NCBI GenBank assembly: GCA_949825025.1
Contig: OX463782.1
Location: 32,335,351 to 32,399,350 of the forward strand
Direction of reading: 5' to 3'
Source: Siphlonurus alternatus
Lineage: Eukaryota > Arthropoda > Insecta > Ephemeroptera > Siphlonuridae
Length of the DNA: 64,000 nucleotides
Positions 11,048 to 22,659 of this stretch are shown here, piece by piece. Under the pieces are notes generated by a model. The model was not told the origin of the DNA. It did no database searches and was given only the letters and a program-made list of their open reading frames with translations. The stretch's first letter is position 1, and each line of letters begins with the position of its first letter. Made by a program: the position numbers and the translations under genes.

Positions 11048-14000
11048 ATGGATCAACATATCTTTTGGATTCCTATAATAAGCTTCCTATTTCGTGAGTA
11101 TTCTAATGTCAAAATATTGAGCCATTTTCTATGCTCCCAAGGTCTAGTTAGCCTACTTCCTTTCTTTGGTGACGATTTCTAATAAAGGATGTGGTACTTC
11201 TTTTTTCAGATCTTGTGGAAAGTATTACTGACTGTACAAATGTCTACATAACTAATCATGAAGGAATAATTACAAGTCCTAACTACCCTAGTAAATACCC
11301 AGATTTCACAAGCTGCTCCTGGTACATCAACATTCCAAAGAATTCTGTCTTGTCAATAAGGTATGTATTATATATAGAAACGATAAGGTACCAATAAAAC
11401 TTTAATTTATTGATTACATGTTAATCATAAGCAGCGTGACTTAATTGAGCAAGAAAGGTCTCAACTCGAATCCTGTAATGCCAATGCCATTTGAGGACTT
11501 GAGCCGCCAAGGTTACCAATCTAGTTCATGCTTTGTCATGTAGGTTACTACACAAGGGAAGACGTGTTTTTGCCACAATGCCATGGGTTTGGTTGGCAAT
11601 ATGTATGTATCATACAGTATGCATATTGCATACCTATAATCACAGACAAGCAGAAAGCAGACACCCTTTTTTTAGGCCCACTTAGAAAAGCTGTTTACAT
11701 CTAGCTGAATTGCCATGAGCGCGCGAGAGGGATATTGATGGAGGGTATATGTTAAGAGATAGGAAAAACTAGTGCTGCCTTCTTCGCGGGCACCAATAAT
11801 ATGTATAAAGGAATATATACTTATCATTCTTTGAGGGGAAGAGGCGGGCACAAAAATCCCGTAAGGCGTCTGTCTGTGGTATAATGTATAATGCTGTGTG
11901 CCATAACAGTATCATATACTGTACCGGTAAGAAGTGTATGCAGAATTATGTCAACATTTATTGTAATCTATCATTCATCTTGATTTTTTTTTTTTTTTTT
12001 TTTTGCTTCATCTATGATTCGAAATGTCCATGGATCTTGTGGATGTTTATTGTATAAAATTATTTTTAGTGAATTTAGTACTGTACTTTAATTTAATACA
12101 GTATAATTGTTATGTTTTTTACTAAATCCATGCTTATATTTTCAGCATCCTAGATTTAAGCATTGAGGCTGACGTAGCCAAAGATTGTGGTAGTAATGAA
12201 GAGAGCTCGTACTGCTGCAGACGTAACTGGCTCTCCGTGCCAACAAAACCGACACACACCTCCCACCTGCTGTGCGGCAACCATCCGGTACAGAGCTTTG
12301 ACTTGCCAGATTCACTCAAGATTGCTTCAATCAAGTTTCACTCATCTAAAAATGATAAAGGAGGTCGTGGTTTCAAGCTTAAATATGCCATCAGTAAGTT
12401 GTGAAAAAAATAAGTTTTTTAATGTAGTAAAGGTTTTGCTGTTTATTTTATTTACTGTATTTATTTTATTATCTCTTTCATGGGCACAATACAATAATAT
12501 AAGAATTATATATTATAGTCAAAATTGAATTTACTATTAGATTATAGCTTAGGCTATGTTCAAATAGAAAACAAAGTTTTATTTTTTTATTTAATAATTA
12601 GAAAATACTGTATACATACATAAAATTATGCCGTTCTGAATTTTTTCAAATTTTTTGGAGTGCTGGAACTAATCAAAAAAAAAATTTAAAATATCTGAAT
12701 TAAGGTGGTACTACCTGATCGGAAAACCGTGACGTCATCAATCACAGTGCGAGAAAATGACATCACGGTTGTCATTCCTAATGCCTTAATAATTGTCCTA
12801 ATTCAGATATTTTAAATATTTTTTTAAAATTAGTTCCCGCACTCCAAAAAATCTGAAAAAATTCAGAAAAGCATAATTTTATGATGCAACCATTATTGTA
12901 TCTTGGCTTATATGACCAGTATTGATTTTTCTGTACTTCATTTATTTTATGTAATAAATTTAAATGTTCACTGTGTTAATGTTTTCCATGACAATAATTT
13001 TGTATGTGCTTCTTCAGTACCCACCACCTTCAGCTGTAAGAACTCTGAATTTTCCTGTCTGAACGGACGTCAGTGTATTGAGGCAATCCGACAGTGTGAC
13101 GGCATCAGAGATTGTGAGGACCAGTCAGATGAAAACAGCTGTGCATTGAGTAAGTACATAGTCATCTATTGTTATTTATTAAATCATTGATGCAACATTA
13201 ATATCATGTTTATTGTAAGGGTTTTTGTCTTATTACATTCAATATCAAAAATAAACTTCAAATTTCCTTTGTCTCTACAATATTAATTTCAAAGTGTCTT
13301 TATTGCCCTTTAAAAAAATACATTATTATGCTTGTCTTCATCCTGCAATACAGTATGTCACAAATTTGATATTTTTCTGGTAGGCAAAACACCAAATTTT
13401 TATCTTTGCTCTAATAAATTATTTTATTAAAAAAAAATATACAGTTGAGGTATGAAAGGGTGTAGAGTATTTACTTGTATGCATCTCACAATCAGTTTTA
13501 AAGTTCTGATTGAACAATGGTTTGTCCACAGGATGCCTAGCGAAAGGTTTGTCAAGCTGTCGCAACGCACCTCACGTCTGTTATAACTCGTCATTGAGTA
13601 CCTGTGCCAGCCTCTTCTCTTGTCCTGGGACCGATGAGACGGAATGGGTACCCTGCAGGGATGGTAGTTCATGCATCCGAGGCGACCAGCTGTGCGACAA
13701 GACCATAGACTGTGATGACCAATCAGACGAAGCTAATTGCAAGTCGGAGACGACACCCAGTCAGGATGCTGATGTATTCTTTATGTGTGATACCGGCAAG
13801 TGGGTTCGATCAAGCAAAGTTTGTGATGGAAATGATGACTGTGGAGACCATTCTGATGAAGATGGATGTGTTAGGGTAAGAATAATGTACAGCAGACTTA
13901 TACAGTAGAGTCTTCTAAAAAATAGTAAATTTTTACAGCAGATGCGTATTCAGCGTATTATTTATAAGTATCAATTACATAAGACAGGAGGGGTAATATT

Positions 14001-14730
14001 CTCTTTCAATTTTTAAAACGTTTTATAGCTTTTAATTTTTTTAGGATTACACAGTCATATTATTAATATGTTGTTTGAAAAAAATAAATAATAACAATAT
14101 TGCACACAATTGTATGATTACAGTTTATAAGTATTTAGTTAAGCTGGAATTTTCATAGTGTGTTAATGAAAAGTTTTTTTTTATATATTTTAAAGTTTTA
14201 ACTCATCGTTTCATACTCTTTGTTCTTTTCTATGACACTTTCGAAATAACTTGATACAAAAATTGTCATAAAATATTCAAGCTAACTTTTACTCCCTTAA
14301 TCCAGGTATAGTACTTTAATCTTCATATAACATATTCTTTTCTTCTTTGTTACAGCCATCACTGGAAACAGCCATCATCTTGGGCTGTCTCTCCTGCAGT
14401 CTTCTCTTCATCCTGCTTGCCTCGTATATTTTCCACGCACATCACCAGCGGTCTCGTCAGACCCTCCCCCCTCTACGTCCCATGCTAAACATTCACAACC
14501 AGCCGTACGTCATGCCGTTCCGCGAGCCTCCTCCCCCCTACCCACTGGACCCACCCCCAAACAGACGTCGTTACCGACGACACAGACGACACACGAGACT
14601 GTCGCCGGCCCCTGTCTCCCCCCAGCCCCAAGTTCCCCTGGAAGAGAGTGTGGAGCCCCCACCCCAAGAGCAGGCAGCCGCGTGTGGGGGGAAGGAGGAG
14701 CATGAAGAAGGGGCAACGTCAACAGAGTAA
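11048..14730 (+). CDS. CUB and LDL-receptor class A domain transmembrane protein (LRP12-like)
   Basis: A probable cell-surface receptor or co-receptor. Six exons join in phase: 11048-11093, 11210-11360, 12146-12393, 13018-13149, 13532-13875, 14356-14730, giving 431 residues. Order: a short hydrophobic N-terminus acting as signal peptide (IPIISFLF); a CUB domain at about residues 20-148 (GIITSPNYPSKYPDF); LDLa 1 at about 153-190 (CDGIRDCEDQSDENSC); a cysteine-rich stretch with LDLa 2 (CDKTIDCDDQSDEANC); LDLa 3 (CDGNDDCGDHSDEDGC); a membrane helix at about 313-333 (ILGCLSCSLLFILLASYIF); and a proline- and arginine-rich cytoplasmic tail with PPPPYP near 365-370. Calcium-binding acidic residues are intact in all three LDLa modules. 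LRP3/10/12 relatives usually have two CUB domains; I see one. The stop TAA lies inside GAGTAAGT, which also matches a splice donor, so a longer isoform is possible. Ligand unknown. Confidence 0.85.
11432..11640 (+). other. Possible SINE-like segment in the second intron of the CUB/LDLa gene
   Basis: CAACTCGAATCCTG near 11461 resembles a pol III B box, with an A-box-like stretch about 35 bases upstream. No second copy was found in the window and the borders are uncertain. Confidence 0.2.
12620..12882. repeat. Foldback element in the third intron of the CUB/LDLa gene
   Basis: An inverted repeat with imperfect arms: TAAAATTATGCCGTTCTGAA at the left, matched by the reverse complement ending near 12882. 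The centre contains GTGACGTCAT. The arms share ATCTGAAAAAATTCAG-type sequence with the 4543 and 20912 families, suggesting distant kinship. Confidence 0.7.
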
Positions 14731-15360
14731 GTGGTGAAGTATCAACAGCATTTAAGTTAAGCATAAGATTCTAGAATTTTAAATTTTCAAGCGATTTGGT
14801 TTCCTATTATTTAAAATATTTTTGTCATAAACTTTACTTGTAAAAATATTCTAAAAATATACTTTAGCTGTCAATCAATTGTAAAATATATTAGACTAAA
14901 AATAACCTTGATCTTGTAAAATTATTATTTTTTATTTAACTTATTGCTGTTGATGCCAATAAAAAAAAAATGAAACAATGTGAGAAAATAAATATTGTTT
15001 CAAATCACAGTTGATTTTAATCAAATTGAATCTCGTATTGTTTATAATTATCTATAATATACGTGTCTTAATTATTATATTTTATAAATTGTCTGTACCT
15101 AATTAAATGTAAAAATAATAGTAAATATTGTGAATTTGAATATAATGTATCATATTTTGTTACATATTCAATTGATAATAATGTTTATATATAATATAAA
15201 TGAACCATCTGTATTTTAACCAAAAAGAAAGAAATATAGGAATAAACGAAATAAAAATCATTGTATTATAAGAAAGGTATATGTTTATTAAATATGTAAA
15301 GCAATAGTGTAATGTAAAATATAATTGACTTTTTTTATTTAAATTAACTTTGTTTTAATA
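14731..15360. other. Convergent 3' region between CUB/LDLa and MARVEL genes
   Basis: Very AT-rich. AATAAA-type signals on the plus strand near 14987 and 15240, and TTTATT on the plus strand near 15284 and 15336 (minus-strand poly(A) signals), could serve the two converging transcripts. No further gene is seen. Confidence 0.5.
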
Positions 15361-17583
15361 CTACGCCTCTAAAGTAAATCTTCTTATTTCTCGCTGAGGT
15401 CTCTGTGGGTCGTTGAACTGTGGGGCGGGAACTTTCTGGTACCTATACATGATGTAGGTGGCCGCAGCATTGGCTGCCAGTAGGACAGCTCCGACCAGGC
15501 CAAGGGGCTGCAAACAAAATAAGTTAGCGAGTGAATGGCGGGGGATGAAATGTAAAAAAAAAAGCATTCAAATGTATAAATGTGCTTGATCATCAAATTT
15601 ACTAGAAATTTCTCGAAATGCATCTATTTTATAGTGTTGAACCCAGCTTAACAATGCTTAATTATTTAATCTGAATGTAGTAATTTTCTTTTATCATATG
15701 CACCCTAAAAAGACTCATCAGAGGAGAACATTTTAATTTTTTATATGTATATATATAATTTTCATTTGTGGGATTTTTTTAACATCGGGTGCGTTACATT
15801 CCCCTTAATAAAAAAATAAAATTAGAATGGTTGAAAAAATCTATACTGCCGATGTCAATCCAAAATTTCATCGGGGGGGGGGGGGAGAATTCAACCCCTC
15901 TGTCCTTCCTCTTAAATCCTTTGCGCCTGCTGGTTCTTAATTTTTAAATAAGACTAAGGGGGAAAAATGAGGGCGGTCCTCACTGAAAATTAAATTCATA
16001 AAATATACCCTCATTTTTCATCAATAATTGCAGGTAGGTAACTCACGGCTGGTATGATGTAGATTATTTCTTCAGAGGTGCATTGAATCAAGGTGAAGAC
16101 GCTTACGATGATGACAGCCACCGTGGTGACGAGAGACGCGATGATGTCCTAACAAATATTTTATTATCAACACAAAATAGGACAGGAAATACAAAACCAA
16201 GTCATTAAATTGATATATTTTTTTTTTAAATGTATAATTCTAGTTGCTAATTTTGACGTTACATACACGTACTTTTAACATTTTTTTTTTTTTTTTCAAA
16301 GGAGAGCAAATTGAATCAATTCTATACTCTCAATAAATATTAATTTGTTACAGGAGGATAAGGCAACGTGCCCAACGTTAAAAAAAATCCCGCACATGAA
16401 AATTATGAAAAAAATTTAAAATGTTCTTCTCTATATCCCCTATCAGTAGCTAAAATATCAGGTATATACAAATTCGAGCTAGTTTTTAAGTTATGAATTT
16501 TTAAAGTTGACTAATAACATGGAAGTTAAATTTCTCCATGTTAAAGTATACAGTGAATTTTAAAAATTCATAACTGAAAAAACTAGCTCGAATTTGTATA
16601 TACCTGATATTTTAGCTACTGATAGGGGATGAAGATTCGAGGAGAACATTTCCATTTTTTTTTTCTTGATTTTCATGTGTGGGATTTATTTTTTTAACAT
16701 TGGGCGCGTTCGTTACTATACCCTTAACTATTTTTTTAACTTCTTAATTAGGACGAAAAAATTTGATTGCAAATTTTATTTATAGTATCATAATTTTTAA
16801 CAATTGCAAATAAACAAAACTAGTTTTGATTAAGACTTCATTAAATTTCAATTGATTTTATAAAAATTGCAATATTCATAATTTATTATATACTCGATAT
16901 GCGAGACTGTTGTTTACGTACCCCAGCTCACATATCTATAAAGTACTGAGATGGATTTTATTTAATACTCACTATGGATACCCAAAGACCGAGGTTCATT
17001 TTGGCGAGGGCGAACAGAAAGGCAGCATACAGAACGAGACTGAGCACCGCTGCGAAGAGGGTGGCCGTGGGGTAGAGCCACACGTACCATTCTGGGGTGC
17101 TGGGGCACTGACCCACGCTCAGGAACAAAATGCCGCTCACCAAGAACAATACCTGATGCAGACAAAAGGGGGATGATTTTTTTGTGTGCTCCTAAACTAT
17201 AATATGACATGTAATATGTATTAATTGCTGCTCACTTAAATTTTGATCGAGGTTGGAAAAAAAAACACTAATCAAATGGACAAGCTGCATGATCTTTTTT
17301 ATTGCACATTTGGATAGAGGACCTCGAATTATGTTCTGTCAATTTTTTCATTTCATCGAGATCCAAAAATATGCAAAAGTAAAATAATAAATCTTGAATT
17401 AATTAAGGTTAATTGCCCATTATCAACTTTATTAAATTTTTTTTAGCAGTTATGGTGACTCACGATTAGGATGAACTTGAGGATTCCTGCCACTGACGTG
17501 ATGTAACTGGAGCTGGAGAACCTCTGTCTGACCACCGTGCTGGCGTCCGACTGTTGGGACGCGTACGAAGATCCGCGATCCAT
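15361..17583 (-). CDS. MARVEL-domain four-pass membrane protein (plasmolipin/CMTM-like)
   Basis: Four minus-strand exons, all phase 0: 17464-17583, 16973-17152, 16047-16148, 15361-15507, giving 182 residues. The N-terminal cytoplasmic segment is Ser-rich (SSYASQQSDASTVVRQRF). Four hydrophobic helices follow: TM1 about 30-55 (GILKFILIVLFLVSGILF), TM2 about 72-95 (TLFAAVLSLVLYAAFLFAL), TM3 about 102-124 (LVTTVAVIIVSVFTLI) and TM4 about 132-158 (LVGAVLLAANAAATYIMY), then a short basic tail ending FTLEA. This is the topology and size of MARVEL/MAL family proteins, which organise membrane domains and vesicle traffic; the exact subfamily is inferred. An acceptor at 17608 upstream of the ATG shows a 5' UTR intron, so the first exon lies further right (candidate near 25.0 kb). 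Confidence 0.88.
15707..15804. repeat. Solo arm of a TTAA foldback
   Basis: GAGGAGAACATTT followed by GTGGGATTTTTTTAACAT and a terminal CCCCTTAA match the right arm of the foldback at 16362-16723. The left arm is absent, so this is a truncated copy inside a MARVEL intron. Confidence 0.5.
16362..16723. repeat. TTAA-type foldback in a MARVEL intron
   Basis: A long inverted repeat whose arms share TACCTGATATTTTAGCTACT and CTAGCTCGAATTTGTATATA on opposite strands. The right end is CCC then TTAA at 16724-16727; the left flank is ATAA, one base off. Internal sequence matches 28913-29213 (GCCCAA.GTTAA near the ends, GATATTTTA..TACTGATA in the arms), so these belong to one family. Confidence 0.75.
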
Positions 17584-17627
17584 CGTTGGGCCGTTCTACC
17601 TCGAGGTCCTGCAACATCAATGATTAA

Positions 17628-17967
17628 TATAGAGGGGATTGCGCTGACGTCATGCGAGGAGGGCCAGAATGCACGGAGTAGCATATAAACAAAGTGTACA
17701 ATAATTTTTTACTTATCTTACTAAAATAAATCAAGTTTAAATACTTCAATAATACACGATAGAACTCATAAAAAAAATCTCACCGCCAAAAAATTGTTAA
17801 AAGTATTTTTTATAATTTTTTTTCGTCATTATGCCTATGCTCACTGTATAATCTGGCCTTCCTAAAATTTCTCTTTTCCCTCCCTCCTGCGTCCCCTTCG
17901 CAATGTGTTAGTATAGGGAAACCCCTCTCCCGCCTCACGTAAACATAAACAGAAATCAGCTCTATAC
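17628..17967 (+). repeat. TA-flanked dispersed repeat, copy 1 (partner 36400-36750)
   Basis: About 340 bp, highly similar and in the same orientation to 36400-36750. The left end TATAGAGGGGATT and the reverse complement of the right end TATAGAGCTGATT form a 13-bp imperfect terminal repeat, consistent with a short DNA transposon with TA target duplication. It contains GCTGACGTCATGCG near the left end and lies in the MARVEL 5' UTR intron. Confidence 0.7.
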
Positions 17968-18017
17968 TATAGTGACGTCAAGATCAGGGACGTATTAATA
18001 AGTTACCAGAAGATATT

Positions 18018-18163
18018 GGGTGCGATTCACGAAGCATTTAGCCAGGTTTCTAACCACGTTTAACTATATATGGCCCAGGACGTATATATACCTTTTTTAC
18101 ATGCTAAACCACCTAGTTAAACGTGGTTAGAAACCTGGCCAACTACTTCGTGAATCGCACCCA
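18018..18163. repeat. Foldback, GGGTGCGATTCACGAAG family, copy 1
   Basis: Arms GGGTGCGATTCACGAAGCA and the reverse complement ending ATCGCACCC, with inner matching TTTCTAACCACGTTTAAC. A second member lies at 25358-25510. The ends resemble those at 19966, 22470, 27559 and 42884. Confidence 0.8.
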
Positions 18164-18249
18164 TATATATATATATTGTCTGATTTTTTTTTTTTTTTTT
18201 TATTATTATTATTATTATATATTTTGTTTTTATAATTACATATCTGAAT

Positions 18250-18927
18250 TACAAACCAAAACCTGCTGGCCTACAGCTGGCCGCAGACCGGCTTGCCACT
18301 GCTGGCATGCGCTGGCAAGCCATGCTGGTTCTGCGCTTTTCTTGTATACCGGCCAGATGCTGGACCCAGCGCTGGCATGCCATCACAAATTTAATTTCAT
18401 TTGCAATTAAATTAAAATCATTCAGTATCACCTGAAAATTATTTTTATGCTTAATTAATATAAGCAAAATAAGAAAAAATTATCAAATTGAATAAAAAAA
18501 TTGTCACCACCAGGAATCAAACTCAGGACTATTGGCACCGTAGGCAGGTGTCCTATCCCCTACACTTGGGTGGTTCTTAGTAAATATTTGATGTTAGTGC
18601 TTACTTATTATTCAAAATATTTGAACTTGTACGAATATGAAGATTTCAACGCAAACTGTAAGAAAAGTAGCATAAAAGTATAATTTTTTAAAATTTTAAT
18701 ATTTTCTTACGAATTTAACTTGAGGGATGTTAGAAATACATGTTTCGAAAATAATAATTTTTTTTCCCGAAAAAATTCCAAAATCAAAATTTATGGATGG
18801 CATTCCAGTGCTGGCCAGCATATGGGCCTGTGTCGCCATGCCTGTGAAGGCAAGCCGCATGCTGGTACACCGTCAGATGGCCGACTGCCGGCCTCTGCCA
18901 GCAGTACCAGCAGCAGACCAGCAACCG
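18250..18927. repeat. CTGGC-rich inverted repeat enclosing a tRNA-like segment
   Basis: Two GC-rich arms (about 18262-18385 and 18795-18927) full of CTGGC/GCCAG. The inner border is clearly inverted: CCAGCGCTGGCATGCCATCA on the left matches the reverse complement of TGGATGGCATTCCAGTGCTGG-like sequence on the right. The middle contains the tRNA-like segment at 18504-18574 on the minus strand. Confidence 0.5.
18504..18574 (-). other. tRNA-like segment (SINE head or tRNA relic)
   Basis: Read on the minus strand it has an A-box-like AGTGTAGGGGATAGGAC, a CACC / TGCCTAC / GGTG stem-loop in the anticodon position, and the B-box-like GAGTTTGATTCC. The loop lacks the expected U33 and the acceptor stem is poor, so it is not a functional tRNA; a tRNA-derived SINE head or relic fits better. 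Confidence 0.4.
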
Positions 18928-18929
18928 GA

Positions 18930-19071
18930 ATAATTTTTTGATCTTGTTGATGTTTTATATTATGTGTTTTAGTATGTTTTATTAACCATTATGTATGAAT
19001 GACGTATTATTATCTATGCGCGCTGGTATATTATACTTTTATAGCCATGCAGTGATTAAATAAATGAATTG
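18930..19071 (+). repeat. Dispersed repeat tail, copy 2 (partner at 3417-3533)
   Basis: Begins TTTTTTGATCTTGTTGATG and ends GTGATTAAATAAATGAATTG, as at 3417-3533, with a small internal insertion. It directly follows the right arm of the CTGGC-rich inverted repeat. Confidence 0.6.
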
Positions 19072-19079
19072 AGAATTAC

Positions 19080-19965
19080 ATCGCGTCTAATTTAAGAACT
19101 ACCACCTATAAGATCTCTGTTAAATTTTTTGAAGTCATAAACCATATGAATGATCGAGTGTATATTATTCAGTACATTTTATTTTATATACTGTATATCG
19201 TATTATATTGTATACGTACACTGTATATTATAGTACACCAATTAAAATATATATATGTAATTACATATTAATTAGAACAAAGCTATTATAGTTCTCATCA
19301 GAAGAAATTAATGCTGCTTATATAAGGAACGAGTGATAAAATACAATGGGGAATTCTCTTACAACTCAAATTTTAATTTAACCACTATATTATGATAGGG
19401 TACATATTAACAATAAGTTTGACTTAAGTTTCAACTTTTTTAACTCAAATTTGGGGACTCTGAAGGGATTATTAGAATAGGGGCAAAATATGCAACCCGC
19501 GCGCAAACCTGAAAATTGTGACGTAGAAACTCCCTAGTTAACACACAACAACTGCCTAATACCTAATATCATAGTTTCAGCGTCAAGTAGTGATTGGCTA
19601 TAAATTTTAGTAACACGATCGAAATCAGCGGGTTTTTCTACCCTATTATCAATAGTTTTGTCTCTAATATCAGTTTACTTTAAGAGTGATAATCGAAAGT
19701 ATAAATTTATTGCAGTAAAATTTCGCCTGCTAGGCAGTTTCTACGTCACGTTTTGGCGCTAAATTCAAAAGAAGGAAGATTTTTAAAAAATTCCCTTGTC
19801 TCCAATTTTGAAAATTGAAACTTTTTTGTTTTGTGACATTTAGTTTCAAGGCATAGAGCATCTGAAAAAAAATTAAAATAAATGTAGGAGAATTCCCCAT
19901 TGTAGAGAATTTATAATACTCAAACTTTTTATACATTATTTAAAAAAAATATATTCGGTTATATA
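19080..19965. other. Intergenic or intronic stretch without a recognised feature
   Basis: AT-rich. A diffuse inverted similarity (GGGGAATTCTC near 19349 and GAGAATTCCCC near 19888; GTGACGTAGAAACT near 19518 and GTTTCTACGTCAC near 19737) suggests an old, decayed foldback of about 560 bp. No coding signal. Confidence 0.45.
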
Positions 19966-20108
19966 AAGGGGCATTCACAAAGTCTTAAGACCACATTTAA
20001 GGCTCAATAATTTAAGGCTTGATTTTAGACGTGTTTTTTAGACCCAAAATTTCTGGTCTTAAATTATTGAGCCTTAAATGTGGCCTTAAGGCTTTGTGAA
20101 TGCCCCTT
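19966..20108. repeat. Foldback, GGGGCATTCACAAAG type
   Basis: Arms GGGGCATTCACAAAGTCTTA and the complementary end CTTTGTGAATGCCCC, with an inner match through GGCTCAATAATTTAAG. Related by its ends to the 22470/27559/42884 family. Confidence 0.85.
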
Positions 20109-20911
20109 ATAATCAACAAAGAGGGAGGGAGAGAAGGATAGAAAAAGAGAACCGTTATTTTTTTTTTCAATTGAAAGAGATACGAGAGGAAAAAATCTGT
20201 GTTTAATTTTTTTTAATAGTTAAGATAAGTTTATGAAATTGCAGGTGACGCACTAATTAATTGTACATAATCAATTTTACACGGGAGCGATATCGTTAGT
20301 ATCTCGTGAACATTTCAAGGCTATATAGACAGTTTTATAAAAATTTATCTCGATTAAAATATTTACCTAATTCGTCTATAGCAGTGCTTTAATTGTTAGG
20401 ATTTTGTAGTGGAGTTATTCCAAATTTTGAGTTTAGAACATTTATTATTTATGAATTTTCTTTGTCAGATTATACATTTATAATATGAGAATTAAAATGC
20501 AAATCATAATTATAATAATATAATATATATAATTTTATGTTTATTATAGCTTTATATGCATAATAGAAGAATATAATTATATGTAATTATAGTTTATTAT
20601 ATGTAATACATAGCTTCATATGCATTTAATTAATTAATAGGAGAATGAATGAATTTTTACTTTGAATCAATAATTAATATGATATTAATTACGTACATCT
20701 TATCACAAGTTATAATTTAATATTTAATTGATGAACTTCACGTTCCCCACTTACGAGTGTTTCAAAACTCCTGGGGTTTATATTTTTATGTAGTGTCAGT
20801 ACTTAGTTTTATAAGTCTGTATTTATGAATAAAGAAATTTTAATAAATAATAGTGTTATTTAGAAATAAACATTTTATGACACGTTCATGTGCGTGTCTC
20901 GTGCATTTTGT

Positions 20912-21232
20912 AATGGAGTATTGTCCTCATTTTTTTTTATTGCAGAAATGGATAGAGCGTGCAAAGTTATGCTACCCTGATTTTTTTCAGATTTTTTAGA
21001 GCCCGGGAAGTATTTTTAAAAAATTATTGAAAGTCCTTTTTGTGACGTCACGCGGCGGCAAGTCCTATCTTTTTCTTAAGGAGCGGCGTCTCGTGACGTC
21101 ACAAAAATAACTTTCAATAATTTTTTAAAAATAGTTCCCGGGCTCTAAAAAATCTGAAAAAAATCAGGGTAGCATAACTTTGCACCCTCTATTCATTTCT
21201 GCAATAAAAAAAATTGTGGTCAATACTCCATT
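20912..21232. repeat. TGACGTCA foldback family, copy 1
   Basis: Ends AATGGAGTATTGTCCTCA and the inverse CAATACTCCATT. Each arm runs TTTATTGCAGAAATGGATAG, then CAAAGTTATGCTACCCTGA, then AGAGCCCGGGAA, then TTTTTAAAAAATTATTGAAAG, and ends in TGTGACGTCACG. A central loop of about 40 bases (AAGTCCTATCTTTTTCTTAA) separates two TGACGTCA sites. No coding capacity; a foldback MITE by structure. Confidence 0.9.
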
Positions 21233-21258
21233 GTCACTTCAACAAAACATAACATGTA

Positions 21259-21572
21259 TCTCATTTTTTTTTTATTGTAGAAATGGATAGAGCGTGCAAA
21301 GTTTCATAGTCCCTGATTTTTTTCTGATTTTTTAGAGCCCGAGAACTATTTTTAAAAAATTAATGAAAAAGTCCTTTTTGTGACGTCACGAGGCGGCAAG
21401 TTCTATATTTTTCTTAAGGAGCGGCGTCTCGTGACGTCACAAAAAGTACTTTCAATAATTTTTTAAAAATAGTTCCAGGTCTCTAAAAAATCTGAAAAAA
21501 ATCAGAGTAGCATAACTTTGCACGCTCTATCCATTTCTGCAATAAAAAAAAATTTGAGGTCGATACTCCATT
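21259..21572. repeat. TGACGTCA foldback family, copy 2
   Basis: Same arms and loop as 20912-21232, only about 30 bp away and in the same loop orientation. The left terminus is decayed; the right terminus GATACTCCATT is intact. Two TGACGTCA sites. Confidence 0.88.
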
Positions 21573-22015
21573 AATATTGGTTGAAATATATTATACTTGA
21601 AATATATTTTAATTATAATTAAACTATTTTAATAAAAACCATGTTAACCAAAATAAACCATTTTAAATAAAGTAAATTAAGAGAATGCAAAATATTCATA
21701 TTTTTTATATAGGGACGATATATTCATCACCTATATCCTATATTGTAAAATGTATTACTGTGTTTGATGTGTGTTATCATAAAAGTCTTTAAGTCCCATT
21801 TGCGAGTTTATTCAGAGGCTATAAAATTCCACAATATGATTAATATACTTGAACAGTTGCATGATATCATCCTCAAAGTTAAACTATAATAAATTATTAT
21901 TTTATTGACATATCACAAACATTTGTTTTTAATTTGTACACTTAATTTACTTCCTCTATATAGGACCATGTAAGTTAGCAAAATTATTATTGTGCATTGA
22001 ATTCCTGAAAAAGAG

Positions 22016-22345
22016 TTATTTATTTATTTATTTATTTATTTATTCATTCATTCATTCATTCATTCATTCATTCATTCATTCATTCATTCATTCATTCATT
22101 CATTCATTCATTCATTCATTCATTCATTCATTCATTCATTCATTCATTCATTCATTCATTCATTCATTCATTCATTCATTCATTCATTCATTCATTCATT
22201 CATTCATTCATTCATTCATTCATTCATTCATTCATTCATTCATTCATTCATTCATTCATTCATTCATTCATTCATTCATTCATTCATTCATTCATTCATT
22301 CATTCATTCATTCATTCATTCATTCATTCATTCATTTATTTATTA
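22016..22345. repeat. Large (TTCA)n microsatellite with TTTA edges
   Basis: About 330 bp of a near-perfect tetranucleotide array: a few TTTA units, then more than 70 TTCA units, then TTTA again. The apparent reading frame through it is an artefact of the repeat. Confidence 0.97.
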
Positions 22346-22469
22346 TATTCATTATATTCATTCAAAAAACACTACAGGTTAGGTATTAATCCGATATTAT
22401 AAAGAATACAAGAAACAATATTTCATACAAAATCATTCTTAATTAAAATACACACATATAAAAATTATT

Positions 22470-22658
22470 GGGGGACATTCACGAAGCACTATAACCCCCA
22501 CTTTAGCCTTAATTTTTATCCCTGGTGCTAAACCAGGGGCTATATTATAGGTTTATTAATAAACATGGTTAATCGACCCTATGGTTAGCCCCTGGTTTAG
22601 CACCAGGGATTAAAATTGAGGCTAAAGTGGGGGTTAAAGTGCTTCGTGAATGTCCCCC
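22470..22658. repeat. Foldback, GGGGGACATTCAC family, copy 1
   Basis: Arms GGGGGACATTCACGAAGCAC and the complementary end, with inner ATCCCTGGTGCTAAACCAGG. Flanked by ATT on both sides, a 3-bp target duplication. Confidence 0.88.
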
Positions 22659-22659
22659 A

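Noticed and set aside
21990..22382. A 130-residue open frame of repeated HSFI
   Set aside because: It is the translation of the TTCA microsatellite and has no coding meaning.
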